Notes: generated by a model not told the origin, from the letters alone. Positions 7,705 through 15,564 are shown, counted from the first letter of the stretch. The stretch is 32,712 bases of DNA from JACPNE01 sp964444465 (GCA_964444465.1 CAYUGZ010000009.1:1-32712); one strand, 5' to 3'. Numbers and translations: made by a program.

Positions 7705-8519
7705 ACTTTTACTTTTTCTGCTTGTTGCATATCTTTCCAAGCTAGATTAAACATGTTTCCTAGAGCATTAGCAAAAAATTGTGTATTCACCCAAACACCT
7801 ATATCATAAGTTGGATGTACATCTTCATCATCTTTTACCATAAACATAATTTCATTATCATCAACTACACAAAATCTAGCGGTTATTTTATTAACATTTC
7901 TTATTTCTGCAACTTTACTTAAATCTTTTATAGCAGATAAAGACTCTTTTGTAACTGGGGCCGCTATTCTTATCTTGACTCCTTTTTTTGATAGTCTTTC
8001 TAGCTCTGGTTTTAAAGCATCTACTTTCCTTACAAGACCTTTAGCAGTAGTCATTATTGTTACATTTTTTTCAGCTCTTTTAATCATTGTTTCTAAATGA
8101 GTATATAAATTATGTCTTCCCCTTATAGCGCCACTCAAATCACTAGCGTCAATAAATTCAATACCAGTTTTATGCAAAGTATCTAATTCTTTTAAAATTG
8201 CGGTTCCTTTTAATCCATCTAATTTTTTTAGATTATCATCAGCACCCATCCTAACTAATTTCTTAGCTCTTTCAACAACTTCTTTTGGTTCAACTGCAAT
8301 ATACTTAATAGGCTTGCCAAGTTTCATCACAACAAAACCTTTTTTTTCTAATGATTCTAAAACATCATAAGCTCTAGATCTTGGAACATTACCAATATCA
8401 GATAATTCACCAGCTGTAGAAACACCACGAGAAAGAAGCGCTGTCCAAATTCTCACTTCATATAAATTAAGATCAAAAGCTCGTCTTAAATTACTTAAAA
8501 ACTCCTCTTTTACAATCAT
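7701..8519 (-). CDS. TrmB-family transcriptional regulator
   Basis: A 272-residue regulator: an N-terminal winged helix (residues ~10-75, with LYEVRIWTALLSRG, then RSRAYDVLESLEKKGF as recognition helix) and a linker helix, followed by a PLD-like C-terminal domain (~115-265) with NVTIMTTAKGLV and ARFCVVDDNEIMFM. TrmB proteins in larger archaea control sugar uptake and metabolism; no sugar genes are nearby, so the effector is unknown. The ATG has GGAGG at 8530-8534 (minus strand), 10 nt upstream. It converges on mtaB with a 4-bp overlap of the ends. Confidence 0.85.
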   Translation of the reverse strand: MIVKEEFLSNLRRAFDLNLYEVRIWTALLSRGVSTAGELSDIGNVPRSRAYDVLESLEKKGFVVMKLGKPIKYIAVEPKEVVERAKKLVRMGADDNLKKLDGLKGTAILKELDTLHKTGIEFIDASDLSGAIRGRHNLYTHLETMIKRAEKNVTIMTTAKGLVRKVDALKPELERLSKKGVKIRIAAPVTKESLSAIKDLSKVAEIRNVNKITARFCVVDDNEIMFMVKDDEDVHPTYDIGVWVNTQFFANALGNMFNLAWKDMQQAEKVKV

Positions 8520-8659
8520 ACAAGATCCGCCTCCATAACCTCTTTTTTTTTAAATTAACCACTCAAAATAAGGTGTGATTATTTACTTCTGTGGGATAGA
8601 TAATATAGAGTTTTAAACCTTTACTCATATTTAAAGATTATTATAATTAAGATTGAATT

Positions 8660-10408
8660 CTATTTTTTTTGTTTGTTATATGCTTTTTTTATATCTTCTA
8701 ATGTATAAATATCTTTTTTTGATCTATCGGGGCGTAACATAATAACTCTTGGAAACCTTAAAGCATAACCACTAGAATAAGTAGGACTTTTTTGTATTTC
8801 TGAATATCCTACCTCTATAACAATTTCAGGATTTACTATGATTTGTCTTCCTTTTTCTTCTTTTATTAAAGGCTGCAATAATTTAGTCATTTGGTCAAAT
8901 GTAACCCCTTCACTTTTTTCTTTTAGTCCAGTAGACACCTTACCAAGTTCTAATAATTCTCCATTATGATCACAAGCAATAGTATAACTTGTTAACCATC
9001 TAGATCTTTTACCCTCACCCCATTCTGCTTTGACTATTACTAAATCAAAAGAATCTGCTGTGGGCTTAACTTTAACACCATATCCAACTCTTGATCCAGG
9101 TTTGTATACCCCTTCAAGATTTTTGGCCATAACACCTTCTTCTCCCTCATCTAAAGCTTCTTTAAAGAATTTCTTGGCTAGTTTTTTATCTGAGGTTATT
9201 AATTGTTTAGCTAAAACTAATTTTAATTTTGTTTGTTTAGTTATTTTCTCTAAGATAACTCTTCTTTCTTTGAATGGTTTGTTTAATAAATCTTGATTAT
9301 TATAATAAACTATATCAAATATATTTAATTCAACAGGAAATTTTTTTGCTATATCTTCTATATCATATTTTCTTTTAATTCTTTGAGAAATACTTTGAAA
9401 CGGTAAATATCTTTTAGTTTTAGGGTTGTAACCAACTGCTTCAGAATCAATAATAAATGACTCTGCATTTATATACTTTTTAACAAAATCTACTATTTCT
9501 GGAAATTGTTTTGTAACCTCTTCTAATCTTCTTGTAAATATATTTATCTCACCATTGCCCTTTTTTGAGATTTGTAATCTGATCCCATCATACTTAAATT
9601 CGAAAGCACAAGGTTTTCCTACAATATTCAAAGCATCTTCAATATCTTCTGCTTTTGGGTATAACATCACATTAATTGGGTTTCCAGGAGATAATTTCTC
9701 TTTAGATAACCCTTTAATTCCTTTAGTCTTAATAGTCAAAGCTATCCTAGAGTAATCATTTGTGAGATCATAAGCTCTTTGAACCTTATCAACATAAATG
9801 TTATACTTTTCTCTTTCAACATCTATCTTATTCTCTTTTTCATTATAATCAAAATCTATCTCTTTATCAAAATAAGTCCAAACAATAGCATCTCTAACTA
9901 TCCCTTCTGCAATTCCAATTCTTAATGTTCCTAAAACATTTTTAATGATAAACTTAGCTTCTAGTGGATTAGCAGAAGTTAATAATTCAGCAACTAATTG
10001 AATTTTTTTGTTTACAGTCCCTTTTCCTTCTAATTCAGCTAGTTTCCTTAAATTTCCTATTACTTTTTTTACAGTTAATTCTTGTTGGTGTAATGTTCTT
10101 TGTTTATTTTTTTTGATTAGAATAAAAGCTACTTTTCCTAGATCTCCTTCCTTACTCCATAATTCCTCTATTTCTTCATTAGAATCTCCAGTTACAGAAT
10201 TAAGAACTTTTATGATCAACCTAGAGCTTAATCCCATCTCTCTTTGGTCCCATTGAGGAAAGATTCTTCCTTGAACTAGATAGATTACATATTCTAGATC
10301 TTCTTTACTTGTTTTTTTTAGAAGTTTTGATAATATGAATGTTTTTTTTAATCTTTTTGATGTTTTTTCTAATTTTTCAAATACTTCTACTAAATTTGAA
10401 TAATCCAT
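8660..10408 (-). CDS. lig: ATP-dependent DNA ligase
   Basis: Seals nicks during replication and repair through an enzyme-AMP intermediate. The 582 residues match archaeal replicative ligases. Order: N-terminal DNA-binding domain (1-~235), adenylation domain with motif I KYDGIR (adenylated K272), motif IV EEGVMAK (423-429) and motif V VKVKP (445-449), then an OB-fold domain ending with ALRFPR and RPDRSK, as in the family. No PCNA-interacting peptide is obvious by eye. A TATA box at 10430-10437 is centred 25.5 bp from ATG, so the mRNA should be leaderless. It is divergent from the nitroreductase gene. Confidence 0.97.
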   Translation of the reverse strand: MDYSNLVEVFEKLEKTSKRLKKTFILSKLLKKTSKEDLEYVIYLVQGRIFPQWDQREMGLSSRLIIKVLNSVTGDSNEEIEELWSKEGDLGKVAFILIKKNKQRTLHQQELTVKKVIGNLRKLAELEGKGTVNKKIQLVAELLTSANPLEAKFIIKNVLGTLRIGIAEGIVRDAIVWTYFDKEIDFDYNEKENKIDVEREKYNIYVDKVQRAYDLTNDYSRIALTIKTKGIKGLSKEKLSPGNPINVMLYPKAEDIEDALNIVGKPCAFEFKYDGIRLQISKKGNGEINIFTRRLEEVTKQFPEIVDFVKKYINAESFIIDSEAVGYNPKTKRYLPFQSISQRIKRKYDIEDIAKKFPVELNIFDIVYYNNQDLLNKPFKERRVILEKITKQTKLKLVLAKQLITSDKKLAKKFFKEALDEGEEGVMAKNLEGVYKPGSRVGYGVKVKPTADSFDLVIVKAEWGEGKRSRWLTSYTIACDHNGELLELGKVSTGLKEKSEGVTFDQMTKLLQPLIKEEKGRQIIVNPEIVIEVGYSEIQKSPTYSSGYALRFPRVIMLRPDRSKKDIYTLEDIKKAYNKQKK

Positions 10409-10424
10409 AATCTGCTTAAATATT

Positions 10425-10464
10425 GAAAATTTATAAAGATAACTAAGTACAGAAAATTTATATA
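10425..10464. promoter_or_regulatory. Divergent promoters of lig and the nitroreductase gene
   Basis: The 77-bp gap holds TTTATAAA at 10430-10437 for lig (minus) and TTTATATA at 10457-10464 for the nitroreductase (plus). Each is centred 25.5 bp from its ATG, indicating leaderless transcription both ways. The 11-mer GAAAATTTATA occurs twice in the same orientation (10425-10435 and 10452-10462). Confidence 0.6.
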
Positions 10465-10485
10465 TAAAATAAACTAAATATTCTT

Positions 10486-11121
10486 ATGGAATTAAGAGAT
10501 GCAATATTAAGAAGAAGAACTTATACTAAATATCTAGAAAAAAAAGTAGATCCAAAATTAATTACAGATATACTAAATGTTGCAATTCATGCGCCTTCTA
10601 GTGGAAATATGCAAAATTGGAACATTGTTTTAGTTGATGTAGATGATAAAAAGAAACAAATAGCTCAAGCATGTTTAGAACAAATGTGGATGCTTCAAGC
10701 ACCAATGTATATTATTATTTTAAATAAAAAACCAGATATGAAAAGGATGTTTGGAGTTAAAGCAAATATGTTTGGAATTCAAAATTGTGCAGCATTAGCT
10801 CAAAATATTTTATTGTTAGCTACAGAAAAAGGATTGGCTTCATGTTGGGTTGGAAGTTTTGATAAAGATGCTGTTTCTAGAGCAGTAAATGCTCCACCAA
10901 CTCAAGAACCTCAAATAATAATAACATTAGGGTATAGTAATGAAAATCCGAGATCAACTAGAGTTCCATTAGATAAAGTATGTTGTTTTAATGAATGTGG
11001 AAATAGAATGAAAGGTTATGAATTATTTCCTTTACAAAAACATATGAGCTCAATAAAAAAGGATAGTAAAGGCTTGTTAGATAAAGTAAAAAACATATTT
11101 AAGAAAAAAAATTCTAAATAG
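10486..11121 (+). CDS. Nitroreductase-family FMN oxidoreductase
   Basis: A 211-residue member of the nitroreductase fold, flavin enzymes that use NAD(P)H to reduce nitro compounds, quinones or other acceptors. The FMN phosphate site is RRRTYTKY near the N-terminus; HAPSSGNMQNW (35-45) is the standard second FMN motif; ALAQNILLLATEKGLASCW is the family helix before the conserved Gly; IIITLGY comes near the core end. The last ~40 residues are a Lys-rich extension (KKDSKGLLDKVKNIFKKK). Substrate unknown. TATA-to-ATG spacing implies a leaderless mRNA. It converges on ftsZ. Confidence 0.88.
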   Translation: MELRDAILRRRTYTKYLEKKVDPKLITDILNVAIHAPSSGNMQNWNIVLVDVDDKKKQIAQACLEQMWMLQAPMYIIILNKKPDMKRMFGVKANMFGIQNCAALAQNILLLATEKGLASCWVGSFDKDAVSRAVNAPPTQEPQIIITLGYSNENPRSTRVPLDKVCCFNECGNRMKGYELFPLQKHMSSIKKDSKGLLDKVKNIFKKKNSK

Positions 11122-11125
11122 ATCT

Positions 11126-11170
11126 AAAAAATTTAAAAAAGAAATAAAGCTGGTACTTGAAAGTACCAGC
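11126..11170 (-). terminator. Hairpin plus T-tract terminator of ftsZ
   Basis: Arms 11149-11157 and 11162-11170 form a perfect 9-bp stem with a 4-base loop. Read on the minus strand, it is followed by a T-rich run covering the complement of 11126-11148. This has the form of a bacterial intrinsic terminator for ftsZ, in a genome where plain T-tracts would be expected. On the plus strand no T-tract follows, so it does not serve the nitroreductase gene in that form. Confidence 0.7.
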
Positions 11171-11213
11171 AAGAGTAAAGAAGGGCTTACTTTGGGGGTC
11201 TGCCCTTAATCAT

Positions 11214-12284
11214 TTATCTAACCAAATCAATTCCCAGTTCTTTGCTTAAATGAACTGTTTGTGGATCTGGTTTTTTGTGATCAACTCTACCAAGAATATA
11301 TGGACTGTTTACTCCAGTAACTATTGTCATCACTCTTAATTTTCCTTTCATATCATCACTAATTCTAGCTCCCCAGATAACATTTGCGTCTGCATCTAGT
11401 GCTTCAGTTACCATATCTCCTGCTTTAGCCACTTCATCTAATGTTAAATCAGATCCTCCTGAAACATGAATTAATGCTCCAGTTGCACCTTCATAACTAA
11501 CATCTAATAAAGGATTTGTTAATGCTCTTCTTACTGCTTCATCTACTCTATGTTCACTATTAGCTTCACCAATTCCTATAACAGAAACATCTCCATTACT
11601 CATGATAGCTTTAACGTCTGCGTAATCTAAGTTTACTAAACTTGGTACAGCAATTGTTTCTACTATCCCTTTAATCATTGTAGCTATTAATTCATTTGCA
11701 ACAGCAAAAGCTTGTTCAATAGGAAGATTTCCAGCTATTTGTACAAGTCTATTGTTATCTATTACTATAACAGTATCAGAAACTTCTCTTAATTGTTGTA
11801 ATCCAAACTCTGCCTTATCAATTCTTGCTCTCTCAATATCAAAAGGCATTGTTACTGTTCCAATAACTATTGCACCCATATCTTTAGCCATTTGTGCTAC
11901 AACAGGTGCAGATCCTGTTCCGGTTCCTCCTCCTTCCCCAGCACATACAAAGACCATATCAGAATCCTTCATTGCTTCTCTAACTTCATGAATTTGTTCT
12001 TTTGCAGCTTCCCTACCTCTCTCTGGAAAACCTCCACAACCTAACCCTCTTGTTAATTCTCTTCCAATTAACACTTTTCGATCAGCATTGATCATATCTA
12101 AATGTTGCTTATCAGTATTAATTGCAACAATCTCAGCCCCATTGATACCTTTTTTAAAGAGCCAATTAACCATGTTAGCGCCTCCACCTCCACATCCAAC
12201 AACTTTTATGTTTGCTTGTCCTATGACAATATCTTGTTTATTTTCTTTACTTGTTTCAATTGCATTTTGTACAATAAATTCCAT
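11214..12284 (-). CDS. ftsZ: Cell division protein FtsZ
   Basis: Tubulin-like GTPase that forms the division ring. The 356 residues contain a GxGGGGxN N-terminal nucleotide site (GCGGGGANMVN, ~30-40), the tubulin signature GGGTGTG (118-124) and the T7 synergy loop NLDYAD (218-223) that completes the neighbouring active site. E117 precedes the signature where Met or Phe is more common. The C-terminus ends shortly after the core, with no recognisable conserved tail peptide. A GGGGG site at 12292-12296 lies 7 nt before ATG. The long leader holds three related inverted repeats (12357-12475), and a hairpin terminator follows. FtsZ1 versus FtsZ2 cannot be decided by eye. Confidence 0.97.
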   Translation of the reverse strand: MEFIVQNAIETSKENKQDIVIGQANIKVVGCGGGGANMVNWLFKKGINGAEIVAINTDKQHLDMINADRKVLIGRELTRGLGCGGFPERGREAAKEQIHEVREAMKDSDMVFVCAGEGGGTGTGSAPVVAQMAKDMGAIVIGTVTMPFDIERARIDKAEFGLQQLREVSDTVIVIDNNRLVQIAGNLPIEQAFAVANELIATMIKGIVETIAVPSLVNLDYADVKAIMSNGDVSVIGIGEANSEHRVDEAVRRALTNPLLDVSYEGATGALIHVSGGSDLTLDEVAKAGDMVTEALDADANVIWGARISDDMKGKLRVMTIVTGVNSPYILGRVDHKKPDPQTVHLSKELGIDLVR

Positions 12285-12627
12285 TCTTTCTCCCCCTATT
12301 ATTTACTTTAGCACAATAAACTTTATATCTTAGTTATGCTTGTACTTCTTTTAGAAAGAGTTTATCTTGCCCAATTTAGACTCTCAAAATACATAAAACT
12401 AATTAAACTTAGAATCGGTAAATAACTATCATTGCCCAAAATGATTTTAATGCCCAAATTAAAATCGAGATAGTTAATGTTTCTTTTTAATTAATTATAA
12501 ATATATGATTAATTTGTATATAAATACTTATAATTTCTAAAATATATATTAGAGGATATACTCACTTTTTTACAAAAAATAAAGATAATATTTTAAAATA
12601 TTATAATAATAAAAATTCTATTAAAAA
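12285..12627. other. Long intergenic region upstream of ftsZ
   Basis: This 343-bp gap holds the control region of ftsZ (minus) and the promoter of the Cys-protein gene (plus). I see the ftsZ Shine-Dalgarno site (12292-12296), three GCCCAA-centred inverted repeats (12357-12475), a minus-strand TATA candidate TTTATATA (12517-12524) that would give a ~210-nt leader, and a plus-strand ATTATAAT (12600-12607) about 25 bp before the ATG at 12628. No coding frame is convincing. Confidence 0.6.
12357..12475 (-). promoter_or_regulatory. Three inverted repeats with a shared GCCCAA/TTGGGC centre
   Basis: The hexamer GCCCAA occurs at 12369-12374, 12434-12439 and 12452-12457, each flanked by complementary arms of different sequence: AGAGTTTA/TAGACTCT (one G-T pair, 12-base loop), ATCATT/AATGAT (12428-12445) and ATTTTAAT/ATTAAAAT (12444-12465). 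An outer pair AACTATC/GATAGTT (12424-12430, 12469-12475) encloses the last. In the ftsZ transcript each would present UUGGGC in a loop. They may be RNA elements in the leader or operator sites on DNA. Confidence 0.6.
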
Positions 12628-12888
12628 ATGAAATCAAATAAAATAATTAGATTTTTTGAATCATTCAAAAATGTTGAAAAAGAAAGAAAAGGAGAATGCA
12701 CTCCAGAAAAATGTGAAACTTTAGATGGAATGAAAAGTTCTGCTTGTTGCAAACTAGGATTTGTCTGTCCTTGCTTAAAAAAAGATTTAAAATGTGGAAT
12801 ACATAAGATTAGAATAATTAATTGTAGCAAATTTCCAAGAACAAGAAAAGATTTGGAATTAGTAAAAAATTGTGGGTATTATTGGTAA
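12628..12888 (+). CDS. YkgJ-like cysteine-cluster protein
   Basis: An 86-residue protein with nine cysteines and the layout of the YkgJ family (putative zinc- or iron-binding cluster proteins): a CC pair, CPCL, then CGIHKIRIINCSKFPR, equivalent to the family ending CxIHxxRPxxCxxFP. The N-terminal CTPEKC may belong to the same metal site. The metal and role are not established even for the family. It lies 3 bp ahead of a membrane protein gene and divergently from ftsZ. An ATTATAAT box about 25 bp upstream suggests a leaderless mRNA. Confidence 0.7.
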   Translation: MKSNKIIRFFESFKNVEKERKGECTPEKCETLDGMKSSACCKLGFVCPCLKKDLKCGIHKIRIINCSKFPRTRKDLELVKNCGYYW

Positions 12889-12891
12889 AAA

Positions 12892-13332
12892 ATGGAATCA
12901 AGAGGTAGTAGAAAGTATAGTGCTCCTTATAAAAAAACAAATTTAGTTAAATTTCTAATTTTTATTCATGCAATCTTTTTTATTACATGGGCAGGATTAT
13001 TTTTTATTCCAAGTTCAGTATGGCCAGATAGAATATTTTATCATTTTTGGTATGTTATTTCAGTTTTAGTATTTAATTTTTCATGGGGTAATCTTCTAAG
13101 AATTAAAAATAATAGAAAAAATGGGTTATTCGTATGCATGTTAACAACTATAACACAATATGCTAGAGGCCATAACCTAAATGATCAAAATAATTATAGC
13201 CATTCATTCTTTAAAGAAATGTTATCTAAATTTAATAGATATAATCTAGAGAATCATTCTGAGAAGATCATAAGTGTTTTAGCTTTCTTAAGCTTGTTTA
13301 TTATTAGTTATCAATATTTTTTCTTATACTAA
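12892..13332 (+). CDS. Membrane protein of unknown function
   Basis: A 146-residue protein I do not recognise. Hydrophobic helices lie at ~19-41 (FLIFIHAIFFITWAGLFFIP), ~50-67 and ~124-145 at the C-terminal end. A cytoplasmic-looking central part (68-120) is rich in Lys, Arg and Asn. It starts 3 bp after the YkgJ-like gene, so the two are probably co-transcribed and perhaps work together at the membrane. There are no catalytic motifs. Confidence 0.65.
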   Translation: MESRGSRKYSAPYKKTNLVKFLIFIHAIFFITWAGLFFIPSSVWPDRIFYHFWYVISVLVFNFSWGNLLRIKNNRKNGLFVCMLTTITQYARGHNLNDQNNYSHSFFKEMLSKFNRYNLENHSEKIISVLAFLSLFIISYQYFFLY

Positions 13333-13339
13333 TTAAATT

Positions 13340-13347
13340 TTTATATT
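13340..13347 (+). promoter_or_regulatory. TATA box of gatD
   Basis: TTTATATT is centred 24.5 bp before the gatD ATG, so the mRNA should be leaderless. Confidence 0.45.
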
Positions 13348-13367
13348 AGTAAAGACTAGCTCTTTAG

Positions 13368-14648
13368 ATGAAAATTGGTGATTTCATAAAGATAAAAACT
13401 TCTACTTTAGAGTATGAAGGATGTTTAATGCCTAGTTTAACTAAAGAGATATTAGTTTTAAAACTAAAAAATGGATATAATATTGGAATAGAGAAAAAAA
13501 GAATAAAAAACATTAAGATATTAAAAAAACATAAAAATTCTAAGATTAAAAAACAAAAAATAAAAGTTAATAAAAATCTCCCTACAATCTCAATATTACA
13601 TACTGGGGGAACGATAGCCTCTGAAGTTGATTATAGAACAGGAGGTGTAGAATCTAAGTTTACTCCAGAAGAATTAATAGCTATGTTTCCAGAATTAAAT
13701 AAGATAGCTAATATTCATAGTACATTTTTATCAAATATGTTTTCTGAAGACATGAGATTTAAACATTATTCAATAATAGCAAAAGCTGTTGTAAAAGAAA
13801 TAAAAAAAGGAGTTAAAGGGGTTATAATTGGACACGGAACTGATACAATGCACTATACAGCTGCAGCATTATCCTTTATGTTAGAAAATTTACCTATTCC
13901 CGTATTGTTAGTTGGAGCTCAAAGATCTTCAGACAGGCCAAGCTCAGATGCTGCTACTAATCTAATATGTGCAGCTGAATTTATTGCTAAAACGGATTTT
14001 AATGGTGTTGGAATTTGTATGCATGAATCTTTAGATGATAATAATTGTTTGATACTTCCTGCATGTAAAACTAGAAAATTTCATACAAGTAGAAGAGATG
14101 CATTTAAAGTTGTAAATTCTGATGTAATTGCTAAAATTAATTATAAAACAAAATCTATGGAATTTTTTTATAAATATGAAAAGAATAAAGGCCCTGTTAA
14201 GTTATTAGATAAAATGGAAGAAAAAGTTGCTTTAGTTAAAGTCCATCCTAATTTTATGCCTGAACAATTTGAATTTTATAGAAAAAATAAATATAAAGGA
14301 TTGGTTATAGAAGGAACTGGATTGGGGCAAGCTCCAATTGGAACTACAGATATTATATCTAAAATAAATTCTAAGAATCTAAAAGCTATTAAAGATTTAG
14401 TTAAATCTGGTTGTGTTGTTGTAATGACCTCTCAATGTGTCTTTGGGAGGGTTCAAATGCATGTTTATAGTGGAGCTATTGACTTAACAAATGCAGGTGT
14501 TATCTCTGGAGAAGATATGTTATCAGAAGTTGCATTAGTAAAATTATCATGGTTATTAGGAAATTTTAATAAAAAAGCTAAAGATTTAATTAAAGAGAAT
14601 CTTAGAGGTGAGATTAACAAAAGATTAATGCCAGAACATTTCTTATGA
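13368..14648 (+). CDS. gatD: Glu-tRNA(Gln) amidotransferase subunit D
   Basis: Asparaginase-like subunit that releases ammonia from an amide donor, for channelling to GatE to convert Glu-tRNA(Gln) to Gln-tRNA(Gln). Residues 1-~65 are the GatD-specific N-terminal beta domain plus a Lys-rich linker. The asparaginase domain starts at PTISILHTGGTIAS (catalytic T82) and has HGTDTM (T158, D159) and the conserved VGAQRSSDRPSSD. C-terminal EGTGLGQAPIG is also typical. The 426 residues match archaeal GatD. gatE is not adjacent, as it often is, but ~13 kb away on the same strand. The stop overlaps the next start in ATGA. Confidence 0.95.
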   Translation: MKIGDFIKIKTSTLEYEGCLMPSLTKEILVLKLKNGYNIGIEKKRIKNIKILKKHKNSKIKKQKIKVNKNLPTISILHTGGTIASEVDYRTGGVESKFTPEELIAMFPELNKIANIHSTFLSNMFSEDMRFKHYSIIAKAVVKEIKKGVKGVIIGHGTDTMHYTAAALSFMLENLPIPVLLVGAQRSSDRPSSDAATNLICAAEFIAKTDFNGVGICMHESLDDNNCLILPACKTRKFHTSRRDAFKVVNSDVIAKINYKTKSMEFFYKYEKNKGPVKLLDKMEEKVALVKVHPNFMPEQFEFYRKNKYKGLVIEGTGLGQAPIGTTDIISKINSKNLKAIKDLVKSGCVVVMTSQCVFGRVQMHVYSGAIDLTNAGVISGEDMLSEVALVKLSWLLGNFNKKAKDLIKENLRGEINKRLMPEHFL

Positions 14649-15133
14649 CACATATAAAAGAATTCATTAATAATATTAGATGGGGTAAGAATTTAGATAG
14701 AGAGATATTAGCTACAATGATTGCAAGTGAAGAACTTTATGTTGTTACAACTCCAGATCATGTAACTTTAAGTACAACTTTAAGAGCTGTTAAATTAGCT
14801 AAAGAAAGAAAAACTCCAATAACAAGTTTAATTTTAAATAAAGTTTATAATAAAAATTTCGAATTAAGCTTAGAAGAAATAGAGGAAGCTTCTGATTGCA
14901 ATGTTTTAGCTGTTCTTCCACATGAAGTAAGTATTTTAGAAGCGTTAGCAAAAAACATCCCTAGTAGTCTACACAAACAAACTAATTCAACTATTGAATA
15001 TAATAAATTAGCAGCTGCTTTAACTGGAGAAGAATATAGCTATCCTAGATTTAAAGATTTTTTTAATAGAATAATGGGAAAAATTCAAAAACAAGAGATT
15101 AATAGAGCTGTTTTTAAAAAGTCTAGAAAATAA
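14645..15133 (+). CDS. Orphan C-terminal half of a MinD/ParA-type ATPase
   Basis: The 162 residues resemble the second half of archaeal MinD: after ~20 unrelated residues comes REILATMIASEELYVVTTPD, then LSTTLRAVKLAKERKTPITS, LILNKVYNK and VLAVLPHEVSILEAL. A full MinD has ~250-260 residues and begins with the KGGxGKT P-loop; that half and the switch region are absent here, so the protein cannot hydrolyse ATP alone. The start codon overlaps the gatD stop (ATGA), suggesting translational coupling. No upstream fragment with a P-loop is present: the preceding DNA is gatD. It may be a remnant, or a truncated partner of a complete MinD encoded elsewhere. The intact frame and family-like sequence argue against recent decay. 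Confidence 0.75.
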   Translation: MTHIKEFINNIRWGKNLDREILATMIASEELYVVTTPDHVTLSTTLRAVKLAKERKTPITSLILNKVYNKNFELSLEEIEEASDCNVLAVLPHEVSILEALAKNIPSSLHKQTNSTIEYNKLAAALTGEEYSYPRFKDFFNRIMGKIQKQEINRAVFKKSRK

Positions 15134-15154
15134 ATATAATTATAAAAAATTAGT

Positions 15155-15436
15155 TTAACACCATTCATTGACGAACACTTCAGATCTTGGATCAACCCAA
15201 TCTTTTGAAAAATAAACTCCTTCTCCAGTTGGTTTCATTCCAATTACATCACTATCTTTACATGTTATAATAACGTCAATACAATAGTTTTCTTCATTAC
15301 ATATGGCTTTTGTCCATACTGTAGTTCTACTATCAAAAGGGTCTTCATTAGTTGAAGAAACTTCTATAACTGATCCTAACAATATAGATGTAACCAACAT
15401 TGCTATTGTGATTGAAAATGTGATTATTTTTTTCAT
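15155..15436 (-). CDS. Small secreted protein, unknown function
   Basis: A ~93-residue protein with an N-terminal signal sequence (MKKIITFSITIAMLVTSILL) and a short polar mature part with four cysteines, which may form disulfides outside the cell. I chose the ATG at 15436: the frame also opens 30 bp upstream at a TTG, but the TATA box at 15478-15485 predicts a transcript start near 15456, and GGGG at 15444-15447 lies 7 nt before this ATG. Function is unknown. A palindrome (15481-15498) overlaps its TATA box. Confidence 0.7.
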   Translation of the reverse strand: MKKIITFSITIAMLVTSILLGSVIEVSSTNEDPFDSRTTVWTKAICNEENYCIDVIITCKDSDVIGMKPTGEGVYFSKDWVDPRSEVFVNEWC

Positions 15437-15480
15437 TTTATTACCCCATTTAGTACTACTTAACAATGATAACTGAGTTT

Positions 15481-15498
15481 ATAAATCTTCCGATTTAT
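15481..15498. promoter_or_regulatory. Inverted repeat over the TATA box of the secreted protein gene
   Basis: ATAAATC-TTCC-GATTTAT is a perfect 7-bp inverted repeat with a 4-base centre. Its left arm overlaps the minus-strand TATA box (15478-15485) and its right arm covers the TFB-recognition side. A protein bound here would block that promoter. AT-rich arms make chance occurrence possible. Confidence 0.35.
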
Positions 15499-15564
15499 GA
15501 CCCCTCAAAAGTGAAGATATAGGCTCTATACACCTATTTTATTTAAATACTTCAAAAAGAAAGG

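Noticed and set aside
4365..8659. 13-bp inverted match (AATTCAATCTTAA at 4365-4377, its complement at 8647-8659)
   Set aside because: Matches of this length are expected by chance in 32 kb of AT-rich DNA, and nothing suggests a mobile element between them.
11181..11207. Second inverted repeat (AAGGGC/GCCCTT) downstream of ftsZ
   Set aside because: Six base pairs with a 15-base loop, and it competes with another 5-bp pairing nearby. Too weak to annotate on its own.
15437..15466. Ten-codon upstream extension of the small secreted protein
   Set aside because: It would start at TTG ahead of the predicted transcription start, and the ATG at 15436 has a GGGG site and begins a normal signal sequence.
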